Shown here: positions 9,915 through 21,716 of the stretch, piece after piece
How positions within the stretch are numbered: position 1 is the stretch's first letter
Layout of the letters: every line of letters starts with the position of its first letter
DNA from: Phymatolithon calcareum
Taxonomy: Eukaryota > Rhodophyta > Florideophyceae > Hapalidiales
Assembly: GCA_977006965.1 (NCBI GenBank)
Contig: OZ345367.1
Span: forward strand, 868,001 to 932,000
Direction of reading: 5' to 3'
DNA length: 64,000 nt
Translations under genes and position numbers: made by a program
Notes under the pieces: generated by a model
The model's input: the letters and a program-made list of their open reading frames with translations, nothing else
The model's database searches: none
What the model was told of the DNA's origin: nothing

Positions 9915-10460
9915 TTACTGTTTCTTCCCCAAGGAGCCCTGCATAATTTCGTAGCATTGGATGCTACGCAAGTCACGATGCCCAGAACTTAGAGCAACGG
10001 AAGCATCACTATGACCACCTTCCAGAAGTAAAGACGCCGTTGTACCTCGAGTGCCATGGCCAGTGACATAATCATGAAAGCCGGTGCCGTTTATACCCTC
10101 AGTGATGCTCATATATTTCACGAGATCTTTGAAAGAGTTCTTCCCCATTGGGGATGCATGGAAAAAATGCTTTCAGAGATTCTCATCTTTGCTGGAGTTG
10201 TCGACGCGACGAAAGAAACGACTCCCAATATGAATAGAATTCCGCTGATATAGTTCTTTCCACAAACTAAAATAGTCCGTGAGCTCTTGCTGTTGATTAA
10301 CAATATTATTCAACAGACGGAAATCTAATACTGTTATCAGGGTAAGATTTTACGCTACAGCTTTACATCCCCCACGCTTTGCTTCCAAATCTCCTTGCGC
10401 ATGTCCAATATTTTCTATGAATAGAAGGGCATTTTCCCCGTCCACAACATTATCTTAGAA
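9915..10460 (-). pseudogene. Crypton-like tyrosine recombinase, C-terminal remnant with in-frame stops
   Basis: The minus frame from about 10345 to 9915 reads through one TGA and ends with the tyrosine-recombinase core. It contains SPMGKNSFKDLVKYMS, GHGTRGTTASLLLEGG, LSSGHRDLRSIQCYE and a stop. These fit the H-x-x-R, GH and Tyr catalytic motifs in the arrangement of Crypton/DUF3504 transposases, which also have a 'P-x-G-x-N-x-(L/F)' lead-in and an aromatic-rich segment (here RFFRRVDNSS) before it. The TGA sits where that lead-in normally has Trp. A further short in-frame segment at 10347-10460 (NVVDGENALLFIE) follows another stop. The first catalytic Arg region was not found upstream. Cryptons move by recombinase-mediated circularisation and leave no terminal repeats, so the element ends cannot be read. 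Confidence 0.55.
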
Positions 10461-12332
10461 TTGATCCCAACAAAGTAAATGGTGTGACACCGTCCGAACG
10501 CCCAGATAAACCCTTCGGTGAGCACCAAAAGCCTTGCGGAATATCCGAATTGCAGCCCTTTGAAAGCAAAGATCATTTTTACATCTGCCAAGAGTAGCAC
10601 ATTGTGATACTCACTTACAGTGCCTCGTGACTGCTATTCCGAAAATTTATTGTTCAGCACTGAGATGAGACCAGTTATCCGATTCCCAAATACTGGCCCA
10701 CTGGTTAACTTCAAATCAAACCCCCATTCACTGAATACGCTTTTAATTCCCAAAATGCCAGTTTTCATTGTAGTAGTCATCACTTCTTCGTTTGTGGAGG
10801 AATATCGCTATCAATTAGGTATCGCTCCGCCTTGTGTTCAACATATTATTGTACATCCTTTGCCAGGGACATAGTGGCCAAAAATCTCCATTTTCAGTTG
10901 CCCGACCACAAATGTAGCACAGGGATCTAGGTTATCCAAATAGTAAGATTTGAGGAAGGTTTGGAGTAAAAGTACTGTGATTTGTAGATATCGTCAATAA
11001 CGAATCGCGCGAATGCACGAATAGAAGTTTCTTATCGTGTTTGTGGGCTTATGTACTTCCAAGAATTATGAGATTCTTGTGAAATCACATTGTTCATAAG
11101 AACTTGAGGTAGATTCTCCATCGCAGAAGAGGAATAGATACGATGTTATCTACGCTTGGTCGGAACTCTGCATAGGATTCATGTTGACGCCCTCCGCGAT
11201 CAAGTCCTTGTCGCGGGTAGGATATTGTCCGTGCCCATCTCCGAACACTCATTTGCTGCACCTCTGCTTTGGACATGTGTTGCCTGTTTCTCAAAATAAT
11301 CATTTCCTTTCATGACCGCAAACAGACAAACATCTAAAAAGCACGAATTTTGGAGCCTTGACTGCCATAATGTGTTGCATGGTGTTTCCCAGTTTATTTC
11401 ACTTTCATGTCTCATAGAAAAGAATAGCACAGCTTGAACAAAACCTCTTTGTAAATTGAATCAGAAAATAGGTTTTCGATTTCGATATTTGCAATTTTAA
11501 TCGTGAAACATGTGCAATCCCATTCCATATATGGGTGCCGATCAACGCGATAGACTGAAATGGTAGATATTACACACGAACATTTCCTGGCGGTCGGTCG
11601 ATACAAAAGCTATGGCCTTTCCTTTTTTCGGGGATATTAAGAGTAGAACCCTTCGAGTCACCGCTGCTGGATTTTCTCTCTTAATTGCCTCAAAAAGTAG
11701 AGCCATAAACCGTACATATCAACTTTGTATGTATATAAACTGTTTTCTCCCGGATAAGGCCGAAAGGCAGTGCATAATTGCTGATTTAATTTTACTTATA
11801 TTACGGCAGGGGATTATTTCTTCTAGGTACTTAGGAAAGCACTTCTTTTTCTCTTCCTGCCCCCGAGATATGGTTCGGTTCCACCAGGAGCAAAGGCGGT
11901 GATTCCACGACCCGCTAGTTCACATGGAAGGCAAGAACAAAGGCATGAGACGGTGTTTGGGCTCCGCTAGGGTGCATTGTAATCAACTGCCAGGCGATTA
12001 TAGTTGCAGCCGTTTAATATAAAGATAAGTTCTCATATCGATGCTGCAATCACTTGTATACCTGCCATGATAAACCTATGCTGTTGACACTACAGCGTGG
12101 AGCAATCTCTTCGCTGTTAGTATCATATATCATGTTCTTAATCAATTTATATTGTAATAAAGTGTTGAGCTGCAAATTTGATTAAAATTAGTGGAAGGAA
12201 ATGTAACAGCCACGATATTGCAATCATATTAGTGCCATCCTTGCCAAAAGGACAACAAAGTGATTAAAATGTGGATGGGGATACTCTCTAGCATGCGCGA
12301 ATAGTAGGATCCGCTGCTGTCTGAGAATTCGG
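10461..12332. other. No gene recognised
   Basis: Only short frames of unremarkable composition occur. Decayed 5' parts of the Crypton-like element may lie here, but no motif is clear enough to annotate. Confidence 0.3.
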
Positions 12333-12566
12333 ATGGCGAAAATGGCTGGATCCGCTCCAAAGCGGAGCAATGCTAGTCCAACAGCAGCGAGCAGACCAAA
12401 GCGTCCTGGAAGTGACAAGGGAAAGCGTGTCCGTGACGTCGTCGACCAGTTGATCAATAATATGTATGAGGATAACTTCCACCGATGCTGGAAGGCTATT
12501 GACCCGACGAACGGCGGCTGGAAGAAGACCTCGATCTCACTGAACACGCCTCGACTGAAGAGATGA
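12333..12566 (+). CDS. Possible small gene or first exon, unknown
   Basis: A 77-residue frame begins MAKMAGSAPKRS. It has a basic Ser/Ala/Pro-rich head followed by a more protein-like segment, GKRVRDVVDQLINNMYED and HRCWKAIDPTNGGW, before it becomes basic and stops. The amphipathic middle suggests genuine or formerly genuine coding. The end could be an unspliced donor region. I recognise no family, and no neighbouring exon is evident. Confidence 0.25.
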   Translation: MAKMAGSAPKRSNASPTAASRPKRPGSDKGKRVRDVVDQLINNMYEDNFHRCWKAIDPTNGGWKKTSISLNTPRLKR

Positions 12567-13178
12567 CCGCGGATGTAGCTTGGACAGCATTGTCCGGAGG
12601 AGAGTAATAGAGTAGAAAAGCTGGGTCACAAGGTGCGAGTGACGCCCTGATACGCTGTCGGCAGCATGTATGTCCGGTGATGCTGCCGGTAGCGCAGGGT
12701 GGCTTAGTACCACCAGAGCTGGCGAGCACAGCGCGCAGGTGTATTAAATCCTGTTTCTTTTCCAGGCCAAGAATTCAGTACGACGAGATAATCCGCTGAG
12801 GACACTGTGACGACGAAATTGCGCTTTGCATTTGCAGCGCACGTTTTCTGGTTTTAACACAGATGGAAAAACTGGGATAAGATTAAGTTTCGGTGATTTA
12901 ATAAATGAAGTTGCGCTGTGGAACAATATAATGTGTCATATCTGCGAATAATAACGCGTCTCCTTTGCGTCATGTGCAAGATTTACCGCGCACATACTGA
13001 ACATCATGTTTCGGTACGTTCCTAATATAGTTAATAATATAGGAATGATTTGGATGGTTAGTGACGCTATAAACGGTGCGAAGTCTCCACAGTGGAGTTG
13101 TTTAGAGCGTTTAGGAATTGAGAGTGCATGCTGATTTAGCGATCCATTTGCAAATGAAAAGTAAAAATTGACTATGAG

Positions 13179-13595
13179 CTATTCTTCCCATCTGTCGGTC
13201 TTCGGAGAAAGAGCTACAGTATGGTCATCATCATGTTTGTAGTCTACGTCATAATGATCGCTCATGAGGATAGTCATGCAGGCGTCGCTATCGTTCGCTT
13301 TTCTGGTTTCCACATGATTGGTACGCGCCGTAGTGCCTTCGCCGCCACCGGTGCCATCCCGGGCATTATGATCTACGCGATAGTCAGCCAGAAGACTGCA
13401 CGCTCTACAACTGGCGCACCAATTGTTCGCGCAAACACGAACGCGTGCCAGGACTGTCCAGGTGTGGGAAGAAATTGCAGGGAGATCAGAGAGCCGTTCC
13501 TGAAACCTTTTCGCTTCCATACTCCCCGCCTGAGCTAGAGTGCTACTCTCATAAAAGATAAGCGGATTAATCTGGAGTGCATATTTTGAGAGCAC
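13179..13595 (-). CDS. Hypothetical ORF, 138 residues
   Basis: This minus-strand frame (MLSKYALQINPL...) has a balanced composition. A cysteine group (CANNWCASCRAC) is followed by an Asp/His-rich tail (DHYDVDYKHDDDHT). A plus-strand frame of 105 residues overlaps it, so strand choice is uncertain. Nothing in it matches a family I know; it may be non-coding. Confidence 0.2.
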   Translation of the reverse strand: MLSKYALQINPLIFYESSTLAQAGSMEAKRFQERLSDLPAISSHTWTVLARVRVCANNWCASCRACSLLADYRVDHNARDGTGGGEGTTARTNHVETRKANDSDACMTILMSDHYDVDYKHDDDHTVALSPKTDRWEE

Positions 13596-14347
13596 TGAAC
13601 AATAGCTGATTATCCCCAGATTGAATGTGGCTTTCTAACAAAATTTGGACCACTAATAGTTGGTTTTTTGTCCGGATTACAGACTTCAGGTGATAAAATA
13701 GTGTATCTGCACCTCAACGAAAGCTGAGAGACAACCTCATACCTGAGAGCCAAGAAAAAGTAAGGGTTGCTTTTCTCTTGCTTCCCTCAGAAGCTTTACC
13801 TCATAGGCTGTAACTTTTGGTAGCACAGTATTCTTGAAAAAAAGCGTCGTATTGGGGAACGCAGTCTCACGCCGGCATGATAGAGATACTTGCGAGACTC
13901 AGCGGAGGAAGGAGCCGACGAATATGCCGGGAAATTTGACTAAACGTCATACAGCACTGTTCCTGCCTATAAGTTACCAAGTCCTTATCGATCTAAAGGT
14001 GGATTTTCGTGAGACGGCGTAAGCATGCCAATTGCTCGATCATTCGGCTCAATACTTCAATCTAAAGTACATTGTTGTAACTATCAGTCTCTTGGCAACC
14101 GTGGTGGGCAAATTCCACGATTATGGAAATGAAACTTCTTTGGAATCATCTGCCTCCATATCGAGAGTAACAGCATGATTGACGTCTTTAGATCCAAACA
14201 AGTTTAAATGCCATATCACGGATCCAAGTCGCACCATATAGTTAAATCTCAGCTCTTCCTTGTCCATCTGATGGTCCAGCCGATATATCGGAAGGTTGTT
14301 GTGCACTCAAGGCGATACAGCACGTAGACTGCGAACGTAGAGGTGAT

Positions 14348-14535
14348 CCTGCAGATTCGGAACACTCATTGAAGTATCAGATTCCCCAAGGTGACCGAGA
14401 GCATTTGCAAGAGACACTTGAAGGCATTCATTGGATGTGAACCTGCACATTCGGAATACTCATTGCAGTATCAGATTCCCCAAGATGATCGATAGAATTT
14501 GAAAGAGACACTTGAAGGCATTCATTGCATGTACT
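14348..14535. repeat. Two tandem copies of a 94-bp unit
   Basis: CCTGCAGATTCGGAACACTC (14348 on) and CCTGCACATTCGGAATACTC (14442 on) start two adjacent units that match over about 94 bp, through GAGACACTTGAAGGCATTCATTG. The units differ at roughly one base in ten, so the duplication is not recent. Confidence 0.8.
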
Positions 14536-14589
14536 TCCAGCCAGTATTGGCGTCGCATCGCACTTCTAAAAATATATCGCATTACTGCT

Positions 14590-14907
14590 CTAAGACCAAG
14601 CTCCTGGGGGATTTACAAGTATTTTCATACCCGCCCTTTCCACTGGCCTAGCGTCAATTCTGTCAAGAAGAAGAAAACCTTGGCTCGGCCTTAATTGTAA
14701 ACCTGACAACAAAGAAAGATGCTCTTCAATACTGTTCTTCCAGCGCTGGCTCCGAGCTTTCCTCAGCTGGACGGCAGTTCGATCCTCCTCCGGGAGCGGA
14801 TTATCGGACTTTTCATCAAGTCGCACAATCAACATAGCCAAAAAAGAGGATTCAGTTCCATATCTCCCTTCTATAATTATGACAACTCTCGTAATAGACA
14901 CATTCAA
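14590..14907 (-). CDS. Hypothetical ORF, 105 residues
   Basis: The frame (MNVSITRVVIIIEGRYGTES...) has a plausible charged middle (LDEKSDNPLPEEDRTAVQLRK) and a hydrophobic C-terminal part. It may be a fragment of an older gene or transposon. No family is recognised and a plus-strand frame overlaps part of it. Confidence 0.2.
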   Translation of the reverse strand: MNVSITRVVIIIEGRYGTESSFLAMLIVRLDEKSDNPLPEEDRTAVQLRKARSQRWKNSIEEHLSLLSGLQLRPSQGFLLLDRIDARPVERAGMKILVNPPGAWS

Positions 14908-15056
14908 AAAAAACGTCTACACAGTCTTCACAAAGATAAAAATTAAGAAAACGGACGGATAGAGGACAATGAATTCGAAAACATGGAGATGCAAAAGTAA
15001 AAGATCAAACCAGGTGTATAGAATTTAATATTCAACTTCAAATTCGACATCAACTC

Positions 15057-17918
15057 TTTTCATTCATTTTCATTCATTTTCATTCATTTTCATTCATTTT
15101 CATTCATTTTCATTCATTTTCATTCATTTTCATTCATTTTCATTCATTTTCATTCATTTTCATTCATTTTCATTCATTTTCATTCATTTTCATTCATTTT
15201 CATTCATTTTCATTCATTTTCATTCATTTTCATTCATTTTCATTCATTTTCATTCATTTTCATTCATTTTCATTCATTTTCATTCATTTTCATTCATTTT
15301 CATTCATTTTCATTCATTTTCATTCATTTTCATTCATTTTCATTCATTTTCATTCATTTTCATTCATTTTCATTCATTTTCATTCATTTTCATTCATTTT
15401 CATTCATTTTCATTCATTTTCATTCATTTTCATTCATTTTCATTCATTTTCATTCATTTTCATTCATTTTCATTCATTTTCATTCATTTTCATTCATTTT
15501 CATTCATTTTCATTCATTTTCATTCATTTTCATTCATTTTCATTCATTTTCATTCATTTTCATTCATTTTCATTCATTTTCATTCATTTTCATTCATTTT
15601 CATTCATTTTCATTCATTTTCATTCATTTTCATTCATTTTCATTCATTTTCATTCATTTTCATTCATTTTCATTCATTTTCATTCATTTTCATTCATTTT
15701 CATTCATTTTCATTCATTTTCATTCATTTTCATTCATTTTCATTCATTTTCATTCATTTTCATTCATTTTCATTCATTTTCATTCATTTTCATTCATTTT
15801 CATTCATTTTCATTCATTTTCATTCATTTTCATTCATTTTCATTCATTTTCATTCATTTTCATTCATTTTCATTCATTTTCATTCATTTTCATTCATTTT
15901 CATTCATTTTCATTCATTTTCATTCATTTTCATTCATTTTCATTCATTTTCATTCATTTTCATTCATTTTCATTCATTTTCATTCATTTTCATTCATTTT
16001 CATTCATTTTCATTCATTTTCATTCATTTTCATTCATTTTCATTCATTTTCATTCATTTTCATTCATTTTCATTCATTTTCATTCATTTTCATTCATTTT
16101 CATTCATTTTCATTCATTTTCATTCATTTTCATTCATTTTCATTCATTTTCATTCATTTTCATTCATTTTCATTCATTTTCATTCATTTTCATTCATTTT
16201 CATTCATTTTCATTCATTTTCATTCATTTTCATTCATTTTCATTCATTTTCATTCATTTTCATTCATTTTCATTCATTTTCATTCATTTTCATTCATTTT
16301 CATTCATTTTCATTCATTTTCATTCATTTTCATTCATTTTCATTCATTTTCATTCATTTTCATTCATTTTCATTCATTTTCATTCATTTTCATTCATTTT
16401 CATTCATTTTCATTCATTTTCATTCATTTTCATTCATTTTCATTCATTTTCATTCATTTTCATTCATTTTCATTCATTTTCATTCATTTTCATTCATTTT
16501 CATTCATTTTCATTCATTTTCATTCATTTTCATTCATTTTCATTCATTTTCATTCATTTTCATTCATTTTCATTCATTTTCATTCATTTTCATTCATTTT
16601 CATTCATTTTCATTCATTTTCATTCATTTTCATTCATTTTCATTCATTTTCATTCATTTTCATTCATTTTCATTCATTTTCATTCATTTTCATTCATTTT
16701 CATTCATTTTCATTCATTTTCATTCATTTTCATTCATTTTCATTCATTTTCATTCATTTTCATTCATTTTCATTCATTTTCATTCATTTTCATTCATTTT
16801 CATTCATTTTCATTCATTTTCATTCATTTTCATTCATTTTCATTCATTTTCATTCATTTTCATTCATTTTCATTCATTTTCATTCATTTTCATTCATTTT
16901 CATTCATTTTCATTCATTTTCATTCATTTTCATTCATTTTCATTCATTTTCATTCATTTTCATTCATTTTCATTCATTTTCATTCATTTTCATTCATTTT
17001 CATTCATTTTCATTCATTTTCATTCATTTTCATTCATTTTCATTCATTTTCATTCATTTTCATTCATTTTCATTCATTTTCATTCATTTTCATTCATTTT
17101 CATTCATTTTCATTCATTTTCATTCATTTTCATTCATTTTCATTCATTTTCATTCATTTTCATTCATTTTCATTCATTTTCATTCATTTTCATTCATTTT
17201 CATTCATTTTCATTCATTTTCATTCATTTTCATTCATTTTCATTCATTTTCATTCATTTTCATTCATTTTCATTCATTTTCATTCATTTTCATTCATTTT
17301 CATTCATTTTCATTCATTTTCATTCATTTTCATTCATTTTCATTCATTTTCATTCATTTTCATTCATTTTCATTCATTTTCATTCATTTTCATTCATTTT
17401 CATTCATTTTCATTCATTTTCATTCATTTTCATTCATTTTCATTCATTTTCATTCATTTTCATTCATTTTCATTCATTTTCATTCATTTTCATTCATTTT
17501 CATTCATTTTCATTCATTTTCATTCATTTTCATTCATTTTCATTCATTTTCATTCATTTTCATTCATTTTCATTCATTTTCATTCATTTTCATTCATTTT
17601 CATTCATTTTCATTCATTTTCATTCATTTTCATTCATTTTCATTCATTTTCATTCATTTTCATTCATTTTCATTCATTTTCATTCATTTTCATTCATTTT
17701 CATTCATTTTCATTCATTTTCATTCATTTTCATTCATTTTCATTCATTTTCATTCATTTTCATTCATTTTCATTCATTTTCATTCATTTTCATTCATTTT
17801 CATTCATTTTCATTCATTTTCATTCATTTTCATTCATTTTCATTCATTTTCATTCATTTTCATTCATTTTCATTCATTTTCATTCATTTTCATTCATTTT
17901 CATTCATTTTCATTCATT
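15057..17918. repeat. (CATTCATTTT)n decanucleotide satellite, about 286 units
   Basis: From 15061 to 17918 the sequence is 285 complete CATTCATTTT units plus an 8-base partial unit, with a partial TTTT before it. I saw no interruption. Because 10 is not a multiple of 3 and the unit lacks TAA, TAG and TGA in this direction, all three plus-strand frames are open throughout. They encode the same cycling Phe/His/Ile/Ser decapeptide, but there is no ATG. The minus strand has frequent TGA. Such homogeneity points to recent slippage or unequal-exchange expansion, or to an artefact of assembly; copy number should be treated with caution. Confidence 0.97.
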
Positions 17919-18029
17919 CCATTGTGCATACTAAATTTTCGCACTTTGACGCACAGTACGTATCGCGTTCTAGGAAAATCATTTGCAGATGCTTTCTTAC
18001 AGCAGGGGCTATTTAGACAAAACGGCTGC

Positions 18030-18210
18030 CAACCATCTGAAAAGTTCGACGTTTCTGAAATTCTGCTTATCACTGCATTCTTTGAGACTTTTCAAGAGGC
18101 GTTTTGACCCGCCTCCCTGACTTATATACTGAGAGACTTTGCAGATTTTGAATATTGAGTTGATTTGCAACTCCACGAGAACCACCAGCTAGCCAAAATC
18201 ACACAAAGAT
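18030..18210 (-). repeat. Dispersed repeat C, inverted copy
   Basis: The segment around GAGGCGTTTTGACCCGCCTCC and GATTTGCAACTCCACGAG is the reverse complement of sequence at about 58700-58950. A further direct copy lies at 59155-59400. Identity by eye is roughly 80-85%. No ORF is conserved between the copies. Confidence 0.7.
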
Positions 18211-18599
18211 GCCAATATTGGCTGGTTAGAAGACATTGCCATCATTGCCTTGCGCGAGGGAGGGTTCACCATGTGTGAGGCGTTGTCGTATTCGTAGTCT
18301 TGCTTTTCCTCCTCCTGGGAGCTGAGGTTGTTCCGACATCGCCTCGGACTGCAAATGTATATTGAACAACTTTACTGCATGCGAGCAGCTCGTAAATCTT
18401 CCCGCACCAGCTTTGAAGCCAATTGTCTCACCGAACGCAGCTTCTGCACGTCTCCATCCCCGAAGGGTGGCACAGCTTCGAAGCGCCCTACGGGCTTCGG
18501 GTTGACATGCCGACCGTGCTGCGCTGCTGGGTTCTGGAGATGGCGAAGTCGCCTTAGTGCGGGCAAGAGACGGCATGGCTTCAGGGCCCTCTTGCCCAT

Positions 18600-19739
18600 G
18601 GCCTTTGGTAGGCTTTCTTTGAGCAGTGGGCACGCAATGTTGGAGATGCGATCATGTTCGTGGCCCACCTTCCTGGCTCGAACGCTTCCCCTGCCTTGGT
18701 GGCTGCCATGCGCCGTATCGGGTGTAATGCCCTTCTTGGCGGTGACGTGGAGTACGGTCGTCAATTTCAGACTCTGCTCGCCGCTATCGAGACCATGCAT
18801 TGGTCAAGGTGGACACTACCAGGACAATTTGGCCTTTGCGCAACGATGCTGGCGCACCCATATACCGCAACGGGGATTTTGTCTCCTGGGATGTCGGCTC
18901 CAGGGGCACCGCCGTGCCGATAGACATGCTCGGAGGTGGCCACGCGGCCTGGCGCGGCGAGATTTACACCGGCGCTCTCGGCGCCTTCCGCGAAGAACAC
19001 TCCGCCCGCGTCACACGTCCTCGGTCCTGGGAGTGACATGGCGTTGATGACCTTCGGGGCTTGGCCAAGGACGACCGCATAGCCGCAGAAGCCGCGTTCA
19101 CTGCCGGTAGTGCAAGCGAGACTGTCGGGTCGGAGTGCACGCCAAACGTACAACTGATGGCGACGAAGACGCCCCTATAGGGGATGTGGATGGGGCTGAC
19201 GGGCCGGCCGTAGTGGCCATTGCCATATATAAACCCGGTTGCTGTGGTTTCATGCTGTCTTTTGAGCGCTCCTTGCCCCGTTTTACTGTGACTGTCGAAG
19301 AACAAATCGACGATGATGACGATGCTGAACGCCTGAGGACAACCCCGCACCGGAAGGGCATCTCGATTTCGTCGATGTTTCGAGTGGGACGGCTGTCGTG
19401 GAGGAAAGCGCCGTGGATCGTGCACTTCGTACAGTGCGCTGGGACGATCAGCCCGTAGTGAAGCGATCTCCTGTGTACGATTTGAGGCCAATGCTGAGAC
19501 AGGAGACGACTGACATGGCCATGGGAGTGTTCTCGAATCCCAAGCTTCACGAGTTTTTCAACGTGTTGGGCCTTTCTCCCCTCGAGCGCAGGGACCTCTA
19601 CTGGGCCGAAAACGAGGAAATCTCCACGGCAGTGTGGGCCTTGTTTGAACATGTTGCCGCCATCGCGCGGTTGTCTGCGCACGTTCGCGACCAGGCCCGA
19701 AAAGAGGCCCGGACCGAAGCTCTTCGCTTTGTATATTGA
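18600..19739 (+). pseudogene. Frameshifted coding remnant of unknown, possibly retroelement, origin
   Basis: This GC-richer stretch has protein-like sequence that jumps frame. The first part runs through IMFVAHLPGSNASPALVAAM and GGDVEYGRQFQTLLAAIE. The second, in another frame, includes WPLRNDAGAPIYRNGDFVSW and MLGGGHAAWRGEIYTGALG. The last frame ends with SNPKLHEFFNVLGLSPLERR, WALFEHVAAIARL and a stop at 19739. All parts lie on the plus strand in order, so this was one gene. I do not recognise it. The neighbouring gypsy element lies on the opposite strand and has its own gag, so this is not simply its gag. Confidence 0.4.
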
Positions 19740-20517
19740 GCTACGTGCGATCTGCTGCCGCGCCGGATCCCTTCCGCCCATGCTTGATAGACTTGTTAGA
19801 CGTACGTAAGAATTATAGGCCGACTTAGGCCATTTGTTTTCGATTGAAGAACATGAAGGCCGGGTTAGGCCATTCGTCCGAAAAGCCGTGCGACTCCGTG
19901 GGTACGTGTTAAGAGGGACCTAAAAAAGACAAAGTGATATGTATGAACGGAGGTGCCTTCCAACGAAAACTGAAGGGCTCCTCCGTCAAGGGACAGCAGG
20001 CCAGCATCACCGACCCCTCCCCTCCTTGAGAAAAGAGCAGGATCTCCCGAGAGAGTCCCTGCGGGGACGAAAACAGAGGCCCGGGCGCAGCACAGCAGGC
20101 TAGGTTACTGTCGCCTGGCGTCGCGCAAGTGTTCCGGAAGAGCATCGATAACCTTTCGGAAAAAGGAGCGCAACGTGTGCGAGGGGAGCTATCGGGACGT
20201 TTTCAGGTGTCGTCTTGCGAACCGTACCGGAACCAACGTGTCAGTATTCAGTTCAAAGCGGGATCGTAAGCAATCAAGCGGTCAATGACATACTCGTCAC
20301 CATCGGAGTCTACTCCCTCATGTGTCGTTATTGGTTCTACTGTCAGTGGGGCTCTGACCGCGACGCCCCAGTGGCCCTCGTCACGTTGACACTCCTCTAG
20401 GGTGCGGTCGTCTGCAACCAGAGGACGCCTGCCGGGCAGAGTCGGTGCAAGGACCGCGCAGTCGCGGGAGACTGTGTCGTCAACGCCCGAGGCATTGATG
20501 ATTGCAACGTTCTTCGC
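19740..20517. other. GC-rich spacer, no gene
   Basis: No protein family is visible. It lies at the 3' side of the minus-strand gypsy element and could hold its LTR, but I could not find a matching copy beyond 24.2 kb. Confidence 0.3.
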
Positions 20518-20763
20518 CTACGTCTTCAAGACTCGATAAGGCCCCGCTTCCAGGGACGTGAGCTTGTTCCGTTCGGCATCTTCCTTTGTGTGGGCCTCGC
20601 GCCGCAAGAAAACAAACGTCCCAGGGCGGATGTCTTCTGCGGAATTTCTAGAAGTTTGCTTTGTACCGAGCTTGTACGCGACGGATATTTTTGTCCGCAG
20701 TGGCCATGAGGGACTTGAGGCGCGCCAAAAACTGTTCTCGTTGCAGGCGAGGATGGGGTTCAC
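20518..20763 (-). pseudogene. Gypsy integrase C-terminal region
   Basis: The frame contains DIRPGTFVFLRREAHTKED followed by KLTSLEAGPYRVLKT. This is the typical 'G-x-x-V-x-[LV] ... KL-x-x-(L/Y)-x-GPY-x-V' module that follows the integrase catalytic core in Ty3/gypsy elements. It is separated from the core by stops. Confidence 0.7.
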
Positions 20764-21047
20764 GAGCTAAAGCCACGTTTTGGATGGCTAAGTGCACCGG
20801 TGGTCAATTGACCGTGAACTCAAGAGACTGGACCCGTAGCGCTGTGAGCCTGCGCACCGTACCCGTACGGCAGCGCGCCCGCAAAGCGATCTCAGTCGTC
20901 AACGTTCTTGTCCACGTAGGCGCGCAAGGCAGCAAGTATAGTGCGCTTGTAGCGTTCCGCTTGGCCGGTAGTCTGAGGGTGGTACGCCGCGGTGAACAGG
21001 TCCCGAATTCCTAGGATCTGGTACACGGCCTGAAAGTGTTTGGACGC

Positions 21048-21626
21048 TCATTGCCGGCCGTTGTCTGACAAACGACAGACAGGCGGTCCGAAAGCGAATA
21101 TCAAATGGTTATGAAAGGCCGAGGCCACTGCGTGAGTTGTTGTGGACTTGAGCGGGACTGCTCGTGTGAGCTTCGAATAACGGTCCGTGATGACCAACAA
21201 GTTCTCGTGATCGCCCTTGGTCCTGTGTAACGGACCGAGGATGTCGATAGAGACAAACTCCAGAGGCTGAGTTGCAGGGAATAGCTTCAACCAGTGACTG
21301 TGAAGACGGAGCTTCACACGCTCCTTTGCGCAAGGGGCACAGGATCGCACCGTGCAGACAACGTCAAGGGCCATAGACGGCCAGTAATACTCTCAGCGCA
21401 ACGTCTGGTACATTCGTGTCGTACCAAGATAGCCGGCAAGCCGCGCGTAATGGCCCAATTGCAGTGCACGGGGACTCAAGACCGGGGGAACAATCTGATG
21501 TGAAAGGTCAATGGGAGAAACACGAACATGAAGGCCACGATCGTCACGCTTGAACCTGGCCGGCCGGCCGTCGTCCACTTTAGATGCACTGGGAGTCAGC
21601 AGACTGGGCCTCGATGTACTCTTCAA
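21048..21626 (-). pseudogene. Gypsy integrase: zinc-binding domain and catalytic core fragment
   Basis: Two overlapping frames together show the HHCC zinc-binding region (GHYARLAGYLGTTRMYQTLR, then CTVRSCAPCAKER) and the start of the rve core. The first Asp is in FVSIDILGPLHRTKGDHENL; then come VITDRYSKLTRAVPL and the second Asp in RLSDNGRQ, where a TGA ends the frame. The final Glu motif is lost. The break between the zinc and core frames is near 21390. Confidence 0.85.
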
Positions 21627-21716
21627 TCGAGATGAGGCTGCGGTCCGTTGCTTCTACGACAGCCGCAACCGGCAATGCTGGTGGGGCCAAGTCGTCTGAG
21701 AAGGAGGAGAAGTCCT

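Noticed and set aside
9538-9954. 138-residue plus frame upstream of and overlapping the Crypton remnant
   Set aside because: AT-rich, Phe/Ser/Leu-biased translation with no motif; the recombinase motifs are on the other strand.
18328-19047. 239-residue plus frame
   Set aside because: Arg/Cys/Ser-rich, low-quality translation. The neighbouring frames carry the more protein-like segments, so this is a GC-driven shadow.
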